Assembly: GCF_026012395.1 (NCBI RefSeq)
Contig: NZ_BRZA01000002.1
Coordinates: 1,177,373-1,241,372, forward strand
Reading direction: 5' to 3'
Length of the DNA: 64,000 nucleotides
Origin: Lysinibacillus piscis
Lineage (GTDB): Bacteria > Bacillota > Bacilli > Bacillales_A > Planococcaceae
A program made the position numbers and the translations under genes. The notes beneath the pieces are model-generated. The model did no database searches. It was given only the letters and a program-made list of their open reading frames with translations, and had not been told where the DNA came from. This document shows, one piece after another, positions 52,435 to 60,722 of this stretch (positions are counted from its first letter, which is position 1; every line of letters starts with the position of its first letter).

Positions 52435-52463
52435 AGTATATTAAAACTAGATTTAAAAATCAA
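52435..52463 (-). promoter_or_regulatory. Leftward lytic promoter
   Basis: On the minus strand TTGATT, 17-bp spacer, TATACT. The spacer contains operator O2. It faces the rightward promoter, so the two transcripts overlap over about 120 bases. Confidence 0.75.
52441..52456. promoter_or_regulatory. Operator O2
   Basis: TTAAAACTAGATTTAA, one mismatch from the O1 palindrome, located inside the spacer of the leftward promoter. Confidence 0.75.
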
Positions 52464-52471
52464 GCGCTTTG

Positions 52472-52487
52472 TTAAAACTAGTTTTTA
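52472..52487. promoter_or_regulatory. Operator O3
   Basis: TTAAAACTAGTTTTTA, one mismatch from the O1 palindrome, upstream of the leftward promoter and 34 bases before the repressor start. The O2 to O3 distance is 31 bp, three helical turns. Confidence 0.75.
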
Positions 52488-52520
52488 TTAAAGGGTATGC
52501 AAACGAAAGGAACCTTTGAT

Positions 52521-52871
52521 ATGACTGCGTTTGACATTCTAAAAAAACTTTGTGATGAGCAAGGAATTTCTGTAAATACACTCGAAGAAAAGATAGGACT
52601 TGGAAAAAATACATTATATTCTTGGAAGAAAAATACTCCAAAAGGAAGTAATCTAATTAGGGTAGCTGACTATTTCCAAGTGTCAACTGACTACCTATTA
52701 GGTCGTTCAGAAGAAAAAAGAACTTTCAATACAGCTCTTGAACATATAGAAGAAGATATAGACATTAGAACATTGAATCGAATGGCTAAAGATATGACAC
52801 CTAATCAACGCAAAAAAGCTATACGTGTATTAGAAGCAACATTTGAGGATTTGTTTGATGATGAAGACTAG
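52521..52871 (+). CDS. CI-like XRE repressor
   Basis: 116 residues from the ATG at 52521 (AAAGGA upstream), preferred over the ATG at 52497. N-terminal helix-turn-helix (about 8-62: KLCDEQGISVNTLEEKIGLG, KNTLYSWKKNTPKGSNL, VADYFQVSTDYLLGR) and a short C-terminal helical oligomerisation part ending in FEDLFDDED. No protease-like C-terminal domain, so inactivation probably depends on the ImmA-type protease encoded directly downstream, as in ICEBs1 and phi105-type systems. Confidence 0.88.
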   Translation: MTAFDILKKLCDEQGISVNTLEEKIGLGKNTLYSWKKNTPKGSNLIRVADYFQVSTDYLLGRSEEKRTFNTALEHIEEDIDIRTLNRMAKDMTPNQRKKAIRVLEATFEDLFDDED

Positions 52872-53862
52872 GATTAAACCGAATTACAAAAAGGCTCGCT
52901 CATTAGCTACTAAAGCCTTAGCTGAACATAATATCCATGACTTCCCCATTGATATGATTTCTGTTTTCTCTTCTTATTCAGACGTAAAAGTTTTGACGTA
53001 TTCGGAAATGGCTAAAAAAGGAAATTGCTCTGTAGAAGAAATTATTGAAATTAATTCTTCAGAGGATGGTGTTATACATTATTGTGGTAAAAGAAAAAAA
53101 TACATGGTTATTTACAATGACACAGTGGCGACTAAAGAACGAGTATATTGGACACTTGCCCATGAATTCGGACATTATCTTTTAAAACATCATGAAGATT
53201 CCAATCGTTCAAGTTTAACAAGAAACACCCTGTCAGACGCTGAATACGATATTTATGAGGTTGAAGCGAATTTTTTTGCTAGATTTTTCATAACACCCCC
53301 CTCTATAATTTGGGCGATAAATATGAATAACTCTAATCAAATATCTTCATACTTCGGCGTCTCTTACACTGCTGCAAACAATACACGAAAATATATAGTT
53401 GAAAGTTTAAAAAAAGGAATTATTTTTGGTATTCCTAGTATTTTGAACAAATGCTATTCCCAATTCGTTCAACGCATCAATCACGGGAAGACATGTGTTA
53501 AATGTAATAGCTATTTTGAAATTGAAAACCTCAAACAATGTTCTATTTGTAATGGAACTGTGTTTAATAAATATAAAAAAGGAGAAAATTCTATGGCAAA
53601 ATATCCAGGAGTTGTAGAGGTTGATGGTAAAGGACGTGCTAAAACATGTCCTAAGTGCGAAAACGAAGAATTAGATTTTGACGGAAATCATTGTAATGTT
53701 TGTTCAACTTACTTAGTAAATGAATGTTCTGATACTAATTATTGTGGAACATTTTTATCATGGAACGCTCGATATTGTCACAAATGCGGAAATCCTTCTA
53801 CATACCTAAACAATAACCATCTTAAAGAATGGGATTACAAACCAGTTTATTTACCTTTTTAA
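52858..53862 (+). CDS. ImmA/IrrE metallopeptidase with C-terminal zinc ribbons
   Basis: About 334 residues, overlapping the repressor gene by 14 bases. The M78-type peptidase domain (about 1-190) has HEFGH in WTLAHEFGHYLLKHH (about 102-106) and the distal Glu in EVEANFFARFF. Unlike ordinary ImmA (about 170 residues) it continues into a zinc-ribbon region: KTCVKCNSYFE, KQCSICNGTVF, KTCPKCENEE, NHCNVCSTYL, RYCHKCGNPS. The role by family: cleaves the CI-type repressor to trigger induction. The ribbons may bind DNA, RNA or a signal. The unusual length is the notable point. Confidence 0.85.
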   Translation: MMKTRIKPNYKKARSLATKALAEHNIHDFPIDMISVFSSYSDVKVLTYSEMAKKGNCSVEEIIEINSSEDGVIHYCGKRKKYMVIYNDTVATKERVYWTLAHEFGHYLLKHHEDSNRSSLTRNTLSDAEYDIYEVEANFFARFFITPPSIIWAINMNNSNQISSYFGVSYTAANNTRKYIVESLKKGIIFGIPSILNKCYSQFVQRINHGKTCVKCNSYFEIENLKQCSICNGTVFNKYKKGENSMAKYPGVVEVDGKGRAKTCPKCENEELDFDGNHCNVCSTYLVNECSDTNYCGTFLSWNARYCHKCGNPSTYLNNNHLKEWDYKPVYLPF

Positions 53863-53888
53863 ATTATACAATGCTAAAAAAAGAACAT

Positions 53889-53917
53889 ACATTATCTTTA
53901 AGTAGTGAAGATAATGT
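53889..53917. terminator. Inverted repeat between protease and integrase genes
   Basis: ACATTATCTT / AAGATAATGT, 10 bp perfect, loop 9. On the minus strand it is followed by ATGTTCTTTTTTT, a terminator-like tail; on the plus strand there is no T-run, so it may instead be an operator for the integrase promoter. Confidence 0.5.
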
Positions 53918-53961
53918 AAAAATAGTGAATCTTATTAAAATTAGAAAGGATGGTGAATTAG

Positions 53962-55611
53962 ATGAAAGCCTTATTATATTATCGTGTATCTATTAAACTA
54001 CAAGAAGATAGATATAGCTTAAAGGCGCAAAAAGAAGAGTTGACCACTTACGCACTCAAACAAGGCTGGACAATCGTTGCTGAATTTAAGGACGTAGACA
54101 GTGGTGGAAAGTTTGATAAAAAGGGCTTAAATAAGTTAATGGATTATGTGGAAGAGAACCCTATAGACGTAGTACTTTGCGTTGACCAGGATCGGTTAAG
54201 TCGTCTCGATACAATCAATTGGGAAATCCTCAAAGATGTTCTTCGGGACAATGGTGTAAAGATTGCAGAACCTGGTTCAATCATAGACCTCACCAATGAA
54301 GACGATGAATTTATATCGGATTTAAAAAACCTCATCGCCCAACGAGAAAAACGAGCTATTGTACGACGAATGATGAGGGGCAAAAGACAACGTACCCGCG
54401 AAGGAAAGGGTTGGGGGCGTACTCCTGATGAATACATTTATGATAAGAACACAGGAACGTATAGCCTAAACGAAAAATGGTCATGGGTCTATATTTTCAT
54501 AAAAGAAGCATACTTGGATAAGAATATGAGTGATGATAAAATTGCAGAGGCATTAAATAAGTTAACCAAAACACCTAGAGGGAATGAATGGACTGCATCA
54601 ACAGTAGCTAAAAAGCTCAACAGTGAAGTCTATTGTGGACGTATGGTAAAAAAATTTTCAAATGGTGAAATTATTGCTGTTGACGAGGTTTACCCTCGAC
54701 TTTGTACAGATGAAGAGTATCAAATGATACTATCTAAGCGCAAAAACAAATACCAACGCAGACCTGAAGGAGAGCCACAAATGCTACGACGTGTTAAAAT
54801 GGAATGCGCCTACTGCGGAAGAAAGATGTCTGTACGAATGGCAGGTGATAAGAAGCAAGGAATACACTTTTATATTACCCATCATTTAAAACATTGTCAT
54901 CTAGAATCCATTAATACACTGAGAGTTGAACCTAACTTGATTAAGGCGTTGAGGGAGATTATCAGAGATGAAAGGCTGGCAAAACAGTATATCAAAATTG
55001 ATCACAGCCCAGAGGACTTACAGCAACTAGGAAATGAAATAAAGAAGCTCAATAAACTTATAACTGAAACGCAATCAAAAATTGATAGATTACTCCCCCT
55101 CTACCTTGATGGTACATGGTCCAAGGAACAACTTGATAAACAGAAAGAAATGCTTGAACTCGAATTAAAAACGCACCAAGAACGGCATTCCCAAATAATC
55201 AATAAACATGATTTGATTAAAACAAATTTATTTAACTATAATGCTGTTATACAGTACCTAGGCGTAGCAGAACGGTTTGATACTCTTTTGGAGCGAACCG
55301 AACAAATGAGAATGATTGAGCACTTATTCCCTACTGCGACTGTATACGAAGATAAAATAATTTTCAACAGTTTACTACCAAATAATGTACCAATAGATAT
55401 ACATGTTCCTATTGCCCCTAACCCCTTTGAGAGGGCTAAAACCAAACGATCAAGCGAAAATCCGCAAGAAAGGTTTACCCGTTTACAAGAGTATATAAAA
55501 AATAACCCAGAAGTTTCTGTATATGCAGCTGCAAAAGCATTAAATATACCAACAAACTCAGCTTATAAATTAGAAAAGAAATTTGGTAAACTTAAAAATA
55601 CCACCAATTAG
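53962..55611 (+). CDS. Large serine recombinase (phage integrase)
   Basis: 549 residues. Catalytic resolvase domain (1-140): nucleophile Ser10 in LLYYRVSIK, DQDRLSRLD motif (about 95), REKRAIVRRMMRGKR. Recombinase domain (about 155-260), zinc ribbon with Cys pair CAYCGRKMS and distal HLKHCH (about 278-315), coiled coil (about 350-410), and a C-terminal helix-turn-helix-like tail (VSVYAAAKALNIPTNSAYKL). It catalyses site-specific integration between attP and attB and, with a directionality factor, excision. It ends 26 bases from the attR core. Confidence 0.95.
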   Translation: MKALLYYRVSIKLQEDRYSLKAQKEELTTYALKQGWTIVAEFKDVDSGGKFDKKGLNKLMDYVEENPIDVVLCVDQDRLSRLDTINWEILKDVLRDNGVKIAEPGSIIDLTNEDDEFISDLKNLIAQREKRAIVRRMMRGKRQRTREGKGWGRTPDEYIYDKNTGTYSLNEKWSWVYIFIKEAYLDKNMSDDKIAEALNKLTKTPRGNEWTASTVAKKLNSEVYCGRMVKKFSNGEIIAVDEVYPRLCTDEEYQMILSKRKNKYQRRPEGEPQMLRRVKMECAYCGRKMSVRMAGDKKQGIHFYITHHLKHCHLESINTLRVEPNLIKALREIIRDERLAKQYIKIDHSPEDLQQLGNEIKKLNKLITETQSKIDRLLPLYLDGTWSKEQLDKQKEMLELELKTHQERHSQIINKHDLIKTNLFNYNAVIQYLGVAERFDTLLERTEQMRMIEHLFPTATVYEDKIIFNSLLPNNVPIDIHVPIAPNPFERAKTKRSSENPQERFTRLQEYIKNNPEVSVYAAAKALNIPTNSAYKLEKKFGKLKNTTN

Positions 55612-55671
55612 TCCCTTTTCACTCATGGTTTTGTACATAGGTATATACAGATTTTTGGTATGAAAAGGGAC
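55611..55671. repeat. Outer inverted repeat around attR
   Basis: GTCCCTTTTCA (55611-55621) and TGAAAAGGGAC (55661-55671), 11 bp perfect. The repeat is centred on position 55641, the exact centre of the 9-bp core. One arm is on the phage side, the other on the chromosome. Confidence 0.6.
55637..55645. repeat. attR core
   Basis: ATAGGTATA, identical to 4627-4635. On its phage side lies CATGGTTTT (55624-55632), the inverted partner of AAAACCATG at 4635-4643. Confidence 0.75.
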
Positions 55672-55737
55672 ATAGTGGATGAAAAAATAATATAAAACTT
55701 CTATAATAGAATGAGAGAGAGCAGAGAGGTGAATATT

Positions 55738-56166
55738 TTGTTAGATGGTTGGTTTTTATGGTTTATCCTATTCTGGGTCGTCGTGCTCATTACGTTTATG
55801 GGCATCGGTGGATTCTTCATGTTCCGTAAATTTTTAAAGGCATTGCCAAAACAGGATGGTAAATCAGATTTAGATTGGCAAGGCTATTATTTAGAAAAAA
55901 CCGTTCATTTATGGGGACAAGCCGAAAAAGAGCTTTTATATGAATTGGTAAGCCCTGTCCCAGAGCTGTTTCGACAAGTGGCAAAAGAAAAAATTGCAGG
56001 CAAGATTGGGGAGCTTGCTTTAGAGGAAAAAGCGAAAGCGATTAATCATGATTTAATCATTCGTGGTTATATTCAAGCAACGCCAAAGCGTGATCATAAA
56101 TTTTTACGCAAAAAATTAGAGCAACTCCAAATCGACATCACGCCATATGAACATCTATTCGATTGA
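55738..56166 (+). CDS. DUF2621 family membrane-anchored protein (YneK-like)
   Basis: 142 residues from a TTG at 55738 (AGAGAGGTG 6 bases upstream). One N-terminal membrane helix (about 3-27: LDGWFLWFILFWVVVLITF), then a soluble helical domain ending EQLQIDITPYEHLFD. DUF2621/YneK lies next to the ccd genes in Bacillus, as here. Function not established. The prophage core lies 92 bases upstream. Confidence 0.85.
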   Translation: MLDGWFLWFILFWVVVLITFMGIGGFFMFRKFLKALPKQDGKSDLDWQGYYLEKTVHLWGQAEKELLYELVSPVPELFRQVAKEKIAGKIGELALEEKAKAINHDLIIRGYIQATPKRDHKFLRKKLEQLQIDITPYEHLFD

Positions 56167-56167
56167 T

Positions 56168-56214
56168 AAACAACAAAAACTACACTGGCAAACCTAGTGT
56201 AGTTTTTGTTGTTT
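56168..56214. terminator. Strong bidirectional terminator between yneK-like and ccdC genes
   Basis: A 19-bp perfect stem (AAACAACAAAAACTACACT and its complement) with a 9-base loop between convergent genes, with a T-rich end on both strands. Confidence 0.92.
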
Positions 56215-56215
56215 A

Positions 56216-56701
56216 TTATGCTATTGTTTTTTTGATTTTTTTAAACTGTACCAGCATCGCCACTCGCCAAGGGACTAACATGGCAAAAGCTAAAATCCAA
56301 AACATGCCTGCTAATTCACCCACATCAATCGAGCTACTTAATACTATTTTCGCAATGACTCGAAATACTAATAAGCCAATTAAAATAAAAGCAAATGCTT
56401 TCGAGCGCTTCAAATAAATCGCTTGATTTCTTACTTCAAATTTAGACGTCGTAATTAAAATGGTAGAAAACACCATACCTACTAGCGCTGACTCTAAAAT
56501 TTGCATCGGTGGCACTCGAAATTGCTCAAAAATAAACATCAGTGCGCCCGTTGACATGGCAATGGGTGGAATAATGATTTTTCTTTCATTTGTTGGCTGT
56601 TTAGCCGCTCTCATACGCAGCACCATCACAAATGTTCCCATCACAATGGCCATGACTGTTGAGCCAATCACATAATAATGAGTGGGAATACTATTGAACA
56701 T
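56216..56701 (-). CDS. ccdC: CcdC family membrane protein (YneJ-like)
   Basis: 161 residues with about five hydrophobic segments (YYVIGSTVMAIVMGTFVMVL, GALMFIFEQF, ALVGMVFSTILI, AFAFILIGLLVFRVI, AGMFWILAFAMLVPW). Matches CcdC of the Bacillus cytochrome c locus; dispensable in B. subtilis and of unclear function. Last gene of the ccdA-ccdB-ccdC unit. Confidence 0.88.
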   Translation of the reverse strand: MFNSIPTHYYVIGSTVMAIVMGTFVMVLRMRAAKQPTNERKIIIPPIAMSTGALMFIFEQFRVPPMQILESALVGMVFSTILITTSKFEVRNQAIYLKRSKAFAFILIGLLVFRVIAKIVLSSSIDVGELAGMFWILAFAMLVPWRVAMLVQFKKIKKTIA

Positions 56702-56724
56702 ACAAACTCTCCTCGACCTTCCAA

Positions 56725-57093
56725 TTAGCTATCCATTCCCATGATTTGGTCTGCTATCATTTTTAATTTTTCTGGTGTAAAGGGCTTTGTAATAAAATCC
56801 TTTGCGCCACTTTCAATTGCTTCAACAATTAGCTTTTGCTGGCCCAATGCTGTAATCATCACAATTTTCGCATCGGGAAATGCAGCAATAATTTTTTTAA
56901 CTGCTACAATACCAGTCATCACAGGCATCGTCACATCCATTGTGACAAGATCTGGTCGCAACTCTTGATACATCGCTACTGCTTGTTTACCATTCGCTGC
57001 CTGCCCAACTACCTCGTAGCCCCATTCTGTAAACATATTACTAATGGTTACACGCATAAATAGTGCATCATCTACTACTAATACTGTAGGCAT
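56725..57093 (-). CDS. ccdB: CcdB, single-domain response regulator (CheY-like)
   Basis: 122 residues, receiver domain only: TVLVVDDALFMRVTISN (acidic pair), PDLVTMDVTMPVM (phospho-acceptor Asp about 55), ITALGQ (Thr) and AKDFITKPF (Lys). No output domain. Equivalent to B. subtilis YneI/CcdB between ccdA and ccdC. The name denotes location; it is not needed for cytochrome c assembly in B. subtilis. Confidence 0.9.
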   Translation of the reverse strand: MPTVLVVDDALFMRVTISNMFTEWGYEVVGQAANGKQAVAMYQELRPDLVTMDVTMPVMTGIVAVKKIIAAFPDAKIVMITALGQQKLIVEAIESGAKDFITKPFTPEKLKMIADQIMGMDS

Positions 57094-57134
57094 ACGCTCA
57101 TCCTCCCCTACAACTATATTTTCAGTGTACCAAA

Positions 57135-57845
57135 TTAGAAGCCTATAAATCCACCGAAAATAGGACTTAATATGCGTGTAACATATGTTAAACCATCAAA
57201 AAATAACAAAATACCTACAGCAATCATAATATAGCCACCAATTTTTACAATTTTTTGGCTATGTGTACGAATCCATGTCATTCTTGAAATAAAGAAGGAT
57301 AACACAAAGAATGGTATCGCAAAGCCTAAATAATAGGCAAACATATAACTAAACCCTGCACTTGGATTTGCCCCAACTAATGCCAAAATAGAGGCTAAAA
57401 TTGGTCCTGTACAAGGTGTCCAACCTGCCGCAAAGGCAATACCAATTAAAATCGAACCAAAATAGCCTGATGGTCGATTTTGAAAGTGAAATTTCCGATC
57501 TTTCATTAAAAAATCAATTTGCAATAATCCTACAATCATTAAACCAAAAACGACAATTAAAATAGCCCCTACTTGGCGAAGTAATGTTTGATAATTTAAA
57601 AACAGCTCCGACGCAAAGGATGCGCCTAATCCTAACATGATAAAAATAATCGAAAAACCGATTAAAAAACATACTGTGTGTAAAATAGCACGTTTTTGCA
57701 ACATACCACGTTCAGCCTTTAACTCATCCAATGTCATGCCTGTTATGTATGATAAGAATGCTGGATACAATGGCAAAGTACATGGTGAAATAAAGCTTAA
57801 AAAGCCTGCACCAAAAGCTAAAATTACATTAATGTCTGTTCCCAT
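57135..57845 (-). CDS. ccdA: Cytochrome c biogenesis protein CcdA
   Basis: 236 residues from the ATG at 57845 (AAGGAGCG 12 bases upstream); the frame is open 50 codons further up but the size here matches the family. Six membrane helices and the two redox Cys in SFISPCTLPLYPAFLSYI and FAAGWTPCTGPILAS. It moves reducing equivalents from thioredoxin across the membrane to apocytochrome c and spore thiol-disulfide proteins. First gene of the ccdABC unit. Confidence 0.95.
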   Translation of the reverse strand: MGTDINVILAFGAGFLSFISPCTLPLYPAFLSYITGMTLDELKAERGMLQKRAILHTVCFLIGFSIIFIMLGLGASFASELFLNYQTLLRQVGAILIVVFGLMIVGLLQIDFLMKDRKFHFQNRPSGYFGSILIGIAFAAGWTPCTGPILASILALVGANPSAGFSYMFAYYLGFAIPFFVLSFFISRMTWIRTHSQKIVKIGGYIMIAVGILLFFDGLTYVTRILSPIFGGFIGF

Positions 57846-58000
57846 ACTAAAAATTCGCTCCTTACAATGATTGTTTCCATCGTACCAAAAATCACCGTAA
57901 ATTGCGCCCTTCTTGTCTGTGAACATTTTATGGCTAAAACGTGTGTAGAAAGTGAAATGCTGTACAACATGGCTGTATAATACTCCTTGGTCCATGACTA

Positions 58001-58032
58001 AGCCAAAACACAGCTTGCATAATGTTTTGGCT
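58001..58032 (+). terminator. Hairpin at the end of the MFS gene
   Basis: AGCCAAAACA / TGTTTTGGCT, 10 bp perfect, loop 12. The clean T-run (TTTTTT) is on the plus strand, the minus strand has only TTAG after it. It probably serves the minus-strand MFS gene at reduced strength, or ends an unseen plus-strand transcript. Confidence 0.55.
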
Positions 58033-58041
58033 TTTTTACAA

Positions 58042-59331
58042 TCAAATAGTTTTATTTACTAGTTGCTTCTTTTTTTGACGATAAAATTCTGGATGCGCCT
58101 CCTTTAAAATAGCCGTTGGTAATAACACTAATGTAATAGCAATTACACTGATGCTAGTCGTTAGCAAAATAAGTGTCGCAGGTAATGTATCATATAAAAT
58201 ACCGTATACCATCATCCCAAGTGGCATCATTGCCATGGACATTGTTTCCATCAACCCAAATACTCGCCCACGATATTCCTCAGCAATTAACTTTTGCATA
58301 TAGACACCGATTGGCATATTGATTCCCATTTCAAAAATAGCAAAGATAAAATATAACACAATATAGTAGCCTACAAGCATCGAATAAGAAAGCGCTGTTA
58401 CTAATGGAATGACAGTAAACCCAATACTACCTGCTAGTAACAATAAACTGATTTTCGAAAAGCGTAGCGGGGCTTTCACTTCTGGACGTGTGGCAAAATA
58501 TAACGACGCCATTAGCATCCCTACCGCACTAGCCCCTTCAATAAAGCCAAAATGAGTCGCTTTAACTTTTAATACTTCCACCACAATATAGGTTCCCCCA
58601 ACGGCAATCGCAGAGAAAAATAAATTAATCCATAGGGCAACCCACATAATTGTTTTCACAATTTTTTGTTGCTTAATATAGTCATAGCCACCTTTTAGCC
58701 CTGCCCATACCGTTTCTTTTTGTTCCGTTTCCTCTTTTGTGCTATATAGCTTAAAATTCATCGTTGCTTCTAAACAAAAGGCAATGATATACGCTGCTAT
58801 ATGTACGATTAAAAATACTTTCATGGAGAAAAAGCCATACATCATGCCTCCTATAACAGGGCCGCCGATTGCAGCGATGGACATAGACATTTGGTTGAAC
58901 GACATTGCCTTTTGTAGTCGTTCTGGCCCTACTAATGCCGAAATCGCAGAAGTAAAGGTGATGCCTGAAAAAGCAGCACAAATGGTACTAAAAACGGTTG
59001 TCACATACACAGCATAGACGGACAATCCCACCAGCTCTGTATATAATAACAAGCCACTAACTATCATAATTGTTCCTACTTGTGCCAGCAAAATAATGCG
59101 TTTTTTCGAATAGTTATCCGCCATATAGCCAACAAATGGAGCAATGAGCGCTCTTGGCAAAATCGAGCAAATCATATTCATTGCAAAGCTTGCCGCAGAG
59201 CCTGTCATCGCTAAAATATACAAACTAATGCCAAATGCTAAAACATTCGAACCCAATGTAGCCATCATTTTACTTGCCGTAAATGTCCATAAATGATAGG
59301 TTGCTTGTTTAATTCTTTGTGCTTCTGTCAT
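58042..59331 (-). CDS. MFS transporter (probable drug exporter)
   Basis: 429 residues, about 12 membrane helices. MFS features: ADNYSKKRIILLAQVGTI (motif A-like loop, about 70-85) and GGPVIGGMMYGFF. It belongs to the MFS_3/DHA3 (MefA-like) type group of drug efflux pumps. Divergent from an XRE-TPR regulator with three palindromic operators between them, so expression is probably controlled by that regulator. Substrate unknown. Confidence 0.85.
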   Translation of the reverse strand: MTEAQRIKQATYHLWTFTASKMMATLGSNVLAFGISLYILAMTGSAASFAMNMICSILPRALIAPFVGYMADNYSKKRIILLAQVGTIMIVSGLLLYTELVGLSVYAVYVTTVFSTICAAFSGITFTSAISALVGPERLQKAMSFNQMSMSIAAIGGPVIGGMMYGFFSMKVFLIVHIAAYIIAFCLEATMNFKLYSTKEETEQKETVWAGLKGGYDYIKQQKIVKTIMWVALWINLFFSAIAVGGTYIVVEVLKVKATHFGFIEGASAVGMLMASLYFATRPEVKAPLRFSKISLLLLAGSIGFTVIPLVTALSYSMLVGYYIVLYFIFAIFEMGINMPIGVYMQKLIAEEYRGRVFGLMETMSMAMMPLGMMVYGILYDTLPATLILLTTSISVIAITLVLLPTAILKEAHPEFYRQKKKQLVNKTI

Positions 59332-59347
59332 CTAAAACCCCTCCATT

Positions 59348-59438
59348 GTTTAATTTAATTAATAAGTTTAATTTTATTAAACAAAAATATAGCATATTTC
59401 TCCCTTTTCATGCAAGCAAAAGTTTAATATAATTAAAC
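59348..59438. promoter_or_regulatory. Operator array between the MFS gene and its regulator
   Basis: Two perfect 17-bp palindromes, GTTTAATTTTATTAAAC (59366-59382) and GTTTAATATAATTAAAC (59422-59438), plus an imperfect copy at 59348-59364 (GTTTAATTTAATTAATA). Spacing 18 and 56. The right copy is 15 bases before the regulator start, suggesting autoregulation. Confidence 0.75.
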
Positions 59439-59453
59439 AAAGGAAGTGAAGCT

Positions 59454-60704
59454 ATGGATTCTTTAGGGACACGTATTCGAGCATTGCGCAAAGAGCAAAA
59501 ACTAACATTAGCAGAATTAGCTGGCGAGCGCTTAACCAAAGGAATGCTAAGCCAAATTGAAAATGATAAAGCTAAACCCTCTATGGAAAGCCTTGATTAT
59601 ATTGCAGAGCGTCTTGGTGTAAAAGCAAGTGAATTATTAGAGCAAATTACCCCCTCTACATTGCGTCATTTATTAGAGGAAGTGGAGATACTCTTTACAG
59701 AAGTAAACCGCGGTGATGTCGAGAATCACTTAAAAATTGTTGAAAAAATTGCGCCTTATGTGGATGAGATGCCATTAAGCTATGAGGCAGGACGTCTATT
59801 CTATATATATGCAGATGCACAATATGAGGCGGGCTTAGCGACATGGGAGGCTCCTCTTTTACAGGCTCGAGCCGTTTTCAAGGAAATTAATTTACTCAGT
59901 CATTGGCTAATGACCTATATTTTACAAGCCGTGATATTAGCGGAAAAATTTCAATATCAAGAAGCCCATCACTGCTTTGTACAAGTCGAGCAAGAAATCG
60001 AACAGGAAAACTATAGGTTAGATGCCAGGTATATAGCGAAGCTCTCTTACTTTATGGGGGTTTCTCTATTAGCGATTGGTAAGCATCGAGAAGGACAACA
60101 GCGCATACAGGAAGCGATTGCCAATGCTCATCGACAACAATTGTATGACCATATTGATGACCTTTATCGTATTGGTGTCTATTGTGCGATGATAGATGGT
60201 GATTTTGAACAAGCCGAGCAAATGCTGACAAAGCTAGAGCAATATAGACTATTTGTCGAGCAAGTACAGGTCGATGCCTTTACTTTTATGGTGCGTGCCC
60301 ATTATTATACAAATTATGTCCACGATTATCAGCGAGGATTGGAAGAGGTTGAGCGATTCCGTCCATTAATGTGTGATGATTCGATTCGGCTGGATAAAAA
60401 TTATTATTATGCGGAAAAAGGAAAAGCGCTCTATTTACTCGGACGTTATGCAGAGGCAAAAGAAACGTTTCAGCATTTTACAACGATTCCTATTTTTATT
60501 CAGCACCCATATGATTTATTAGGGCTTTATGAATGTTTTGCGTATAAGGCGCTTTGCTATACCCATTTTGGCGAGTTAACTACCGCTTATGATCTCGCTA
60601 AAACAGCTTACCAGCAGTCACTCATTTTTACAGATATTGACCTTCCATATAAGCAAAAAATTGCGGAAATCTATCAAACAATTAAGGCACACATTGATTC
60701 GTGA
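59454..60704 (+). CDS. XRE-family regulator with TPR sensor region
   Basis: 416 residues: N-terminal helix-turn-helix (about 5-62: LGTRIRALRKEQKLTLAELA, GMLSQIENDKAKPSMESLDY) and a long TPR-rich C-terminal part (about 90-410) reminiscent of RNPP-type peptide-responsive regulators. AGGAAGTGA before ATG. Divergent with the MFS exporter and probably its regulator. Whether it binds a peptide or another ligand cannot be told. Confidence 0.88.
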   Translation: MDSLGTRIRALRKEQKLTLAELAGERLTKGMLSQIENDKAKPSMESLDYIAERLGVKASELLEQITPSTLRHLLEEVEILFTEVNRGDVENHLKIVEKIAPYVDEMPLSYEAGRLFYIYADAQYEAGLATWEAPLLQARAVFKEINLLSHWLMTYILQAVILAEKFQYQEAHHCFVQVEQEIEQENYRLDARYIAKLSYFMGVSLLAIGKHREGQQRIQEAIANAHRQQLYDHIDDLYRIGVYCAMIDGDFEQAEQMLTKLEQYRLFVEQVQVDAFTFMVRAHYYTNYVHDYQRGLEEVERFRPLMCDDSIRLDKNYYYAEKGKALYLLGRYAEAKETFQHFTTIPIFIQHPYDLLGLYECFAYKALCYTHFGELTTAYDLAKTAYQQSLIFTDIDLPYKQKIAEIYQTIKAHIDS

Positions 60705-60722
60705 GAGGAGCTAATTATAATC

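Larger units (their letters stand above)
4627..55645. mobile_element. Temperate siphovirus prophage, about 51.0 kb
   Basis: A complete temperate phage gene set lies between two copies of ATAGGTATA. It runs cargo, lysis, tail, head, terminases, cargo, replication/recombination, immunity, integrase. All structural modules needed for a siphovirus are present without obvious breaks: large and small terminase, portal, MuF protein, scaffold, capsid, connectors, tail tube, tail chaperones, a 1444-residue tape measure, Dit, tail fibre, amidase and holin. The tape measure length suggests a long tail. Cargo genes on both strands at the left end are typical lysogenic conversion. It looks potentially inducible; whether it is active cannot be read from the sequence. 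Confidence 0.95.

Noticed and set aside
52453..52641. Minus-strand 62-codon frame in the immunity region
   Set aside because: Runs across the operators and the repressor start; no ribosome site.
57846..57995. N-terminal extension of ccdA by 50 codons
   Set aside because: The extension lacks a ribosome site and would put a soluble stretch before the first membrane helix; the ATG at 57845 gives the normal family length.
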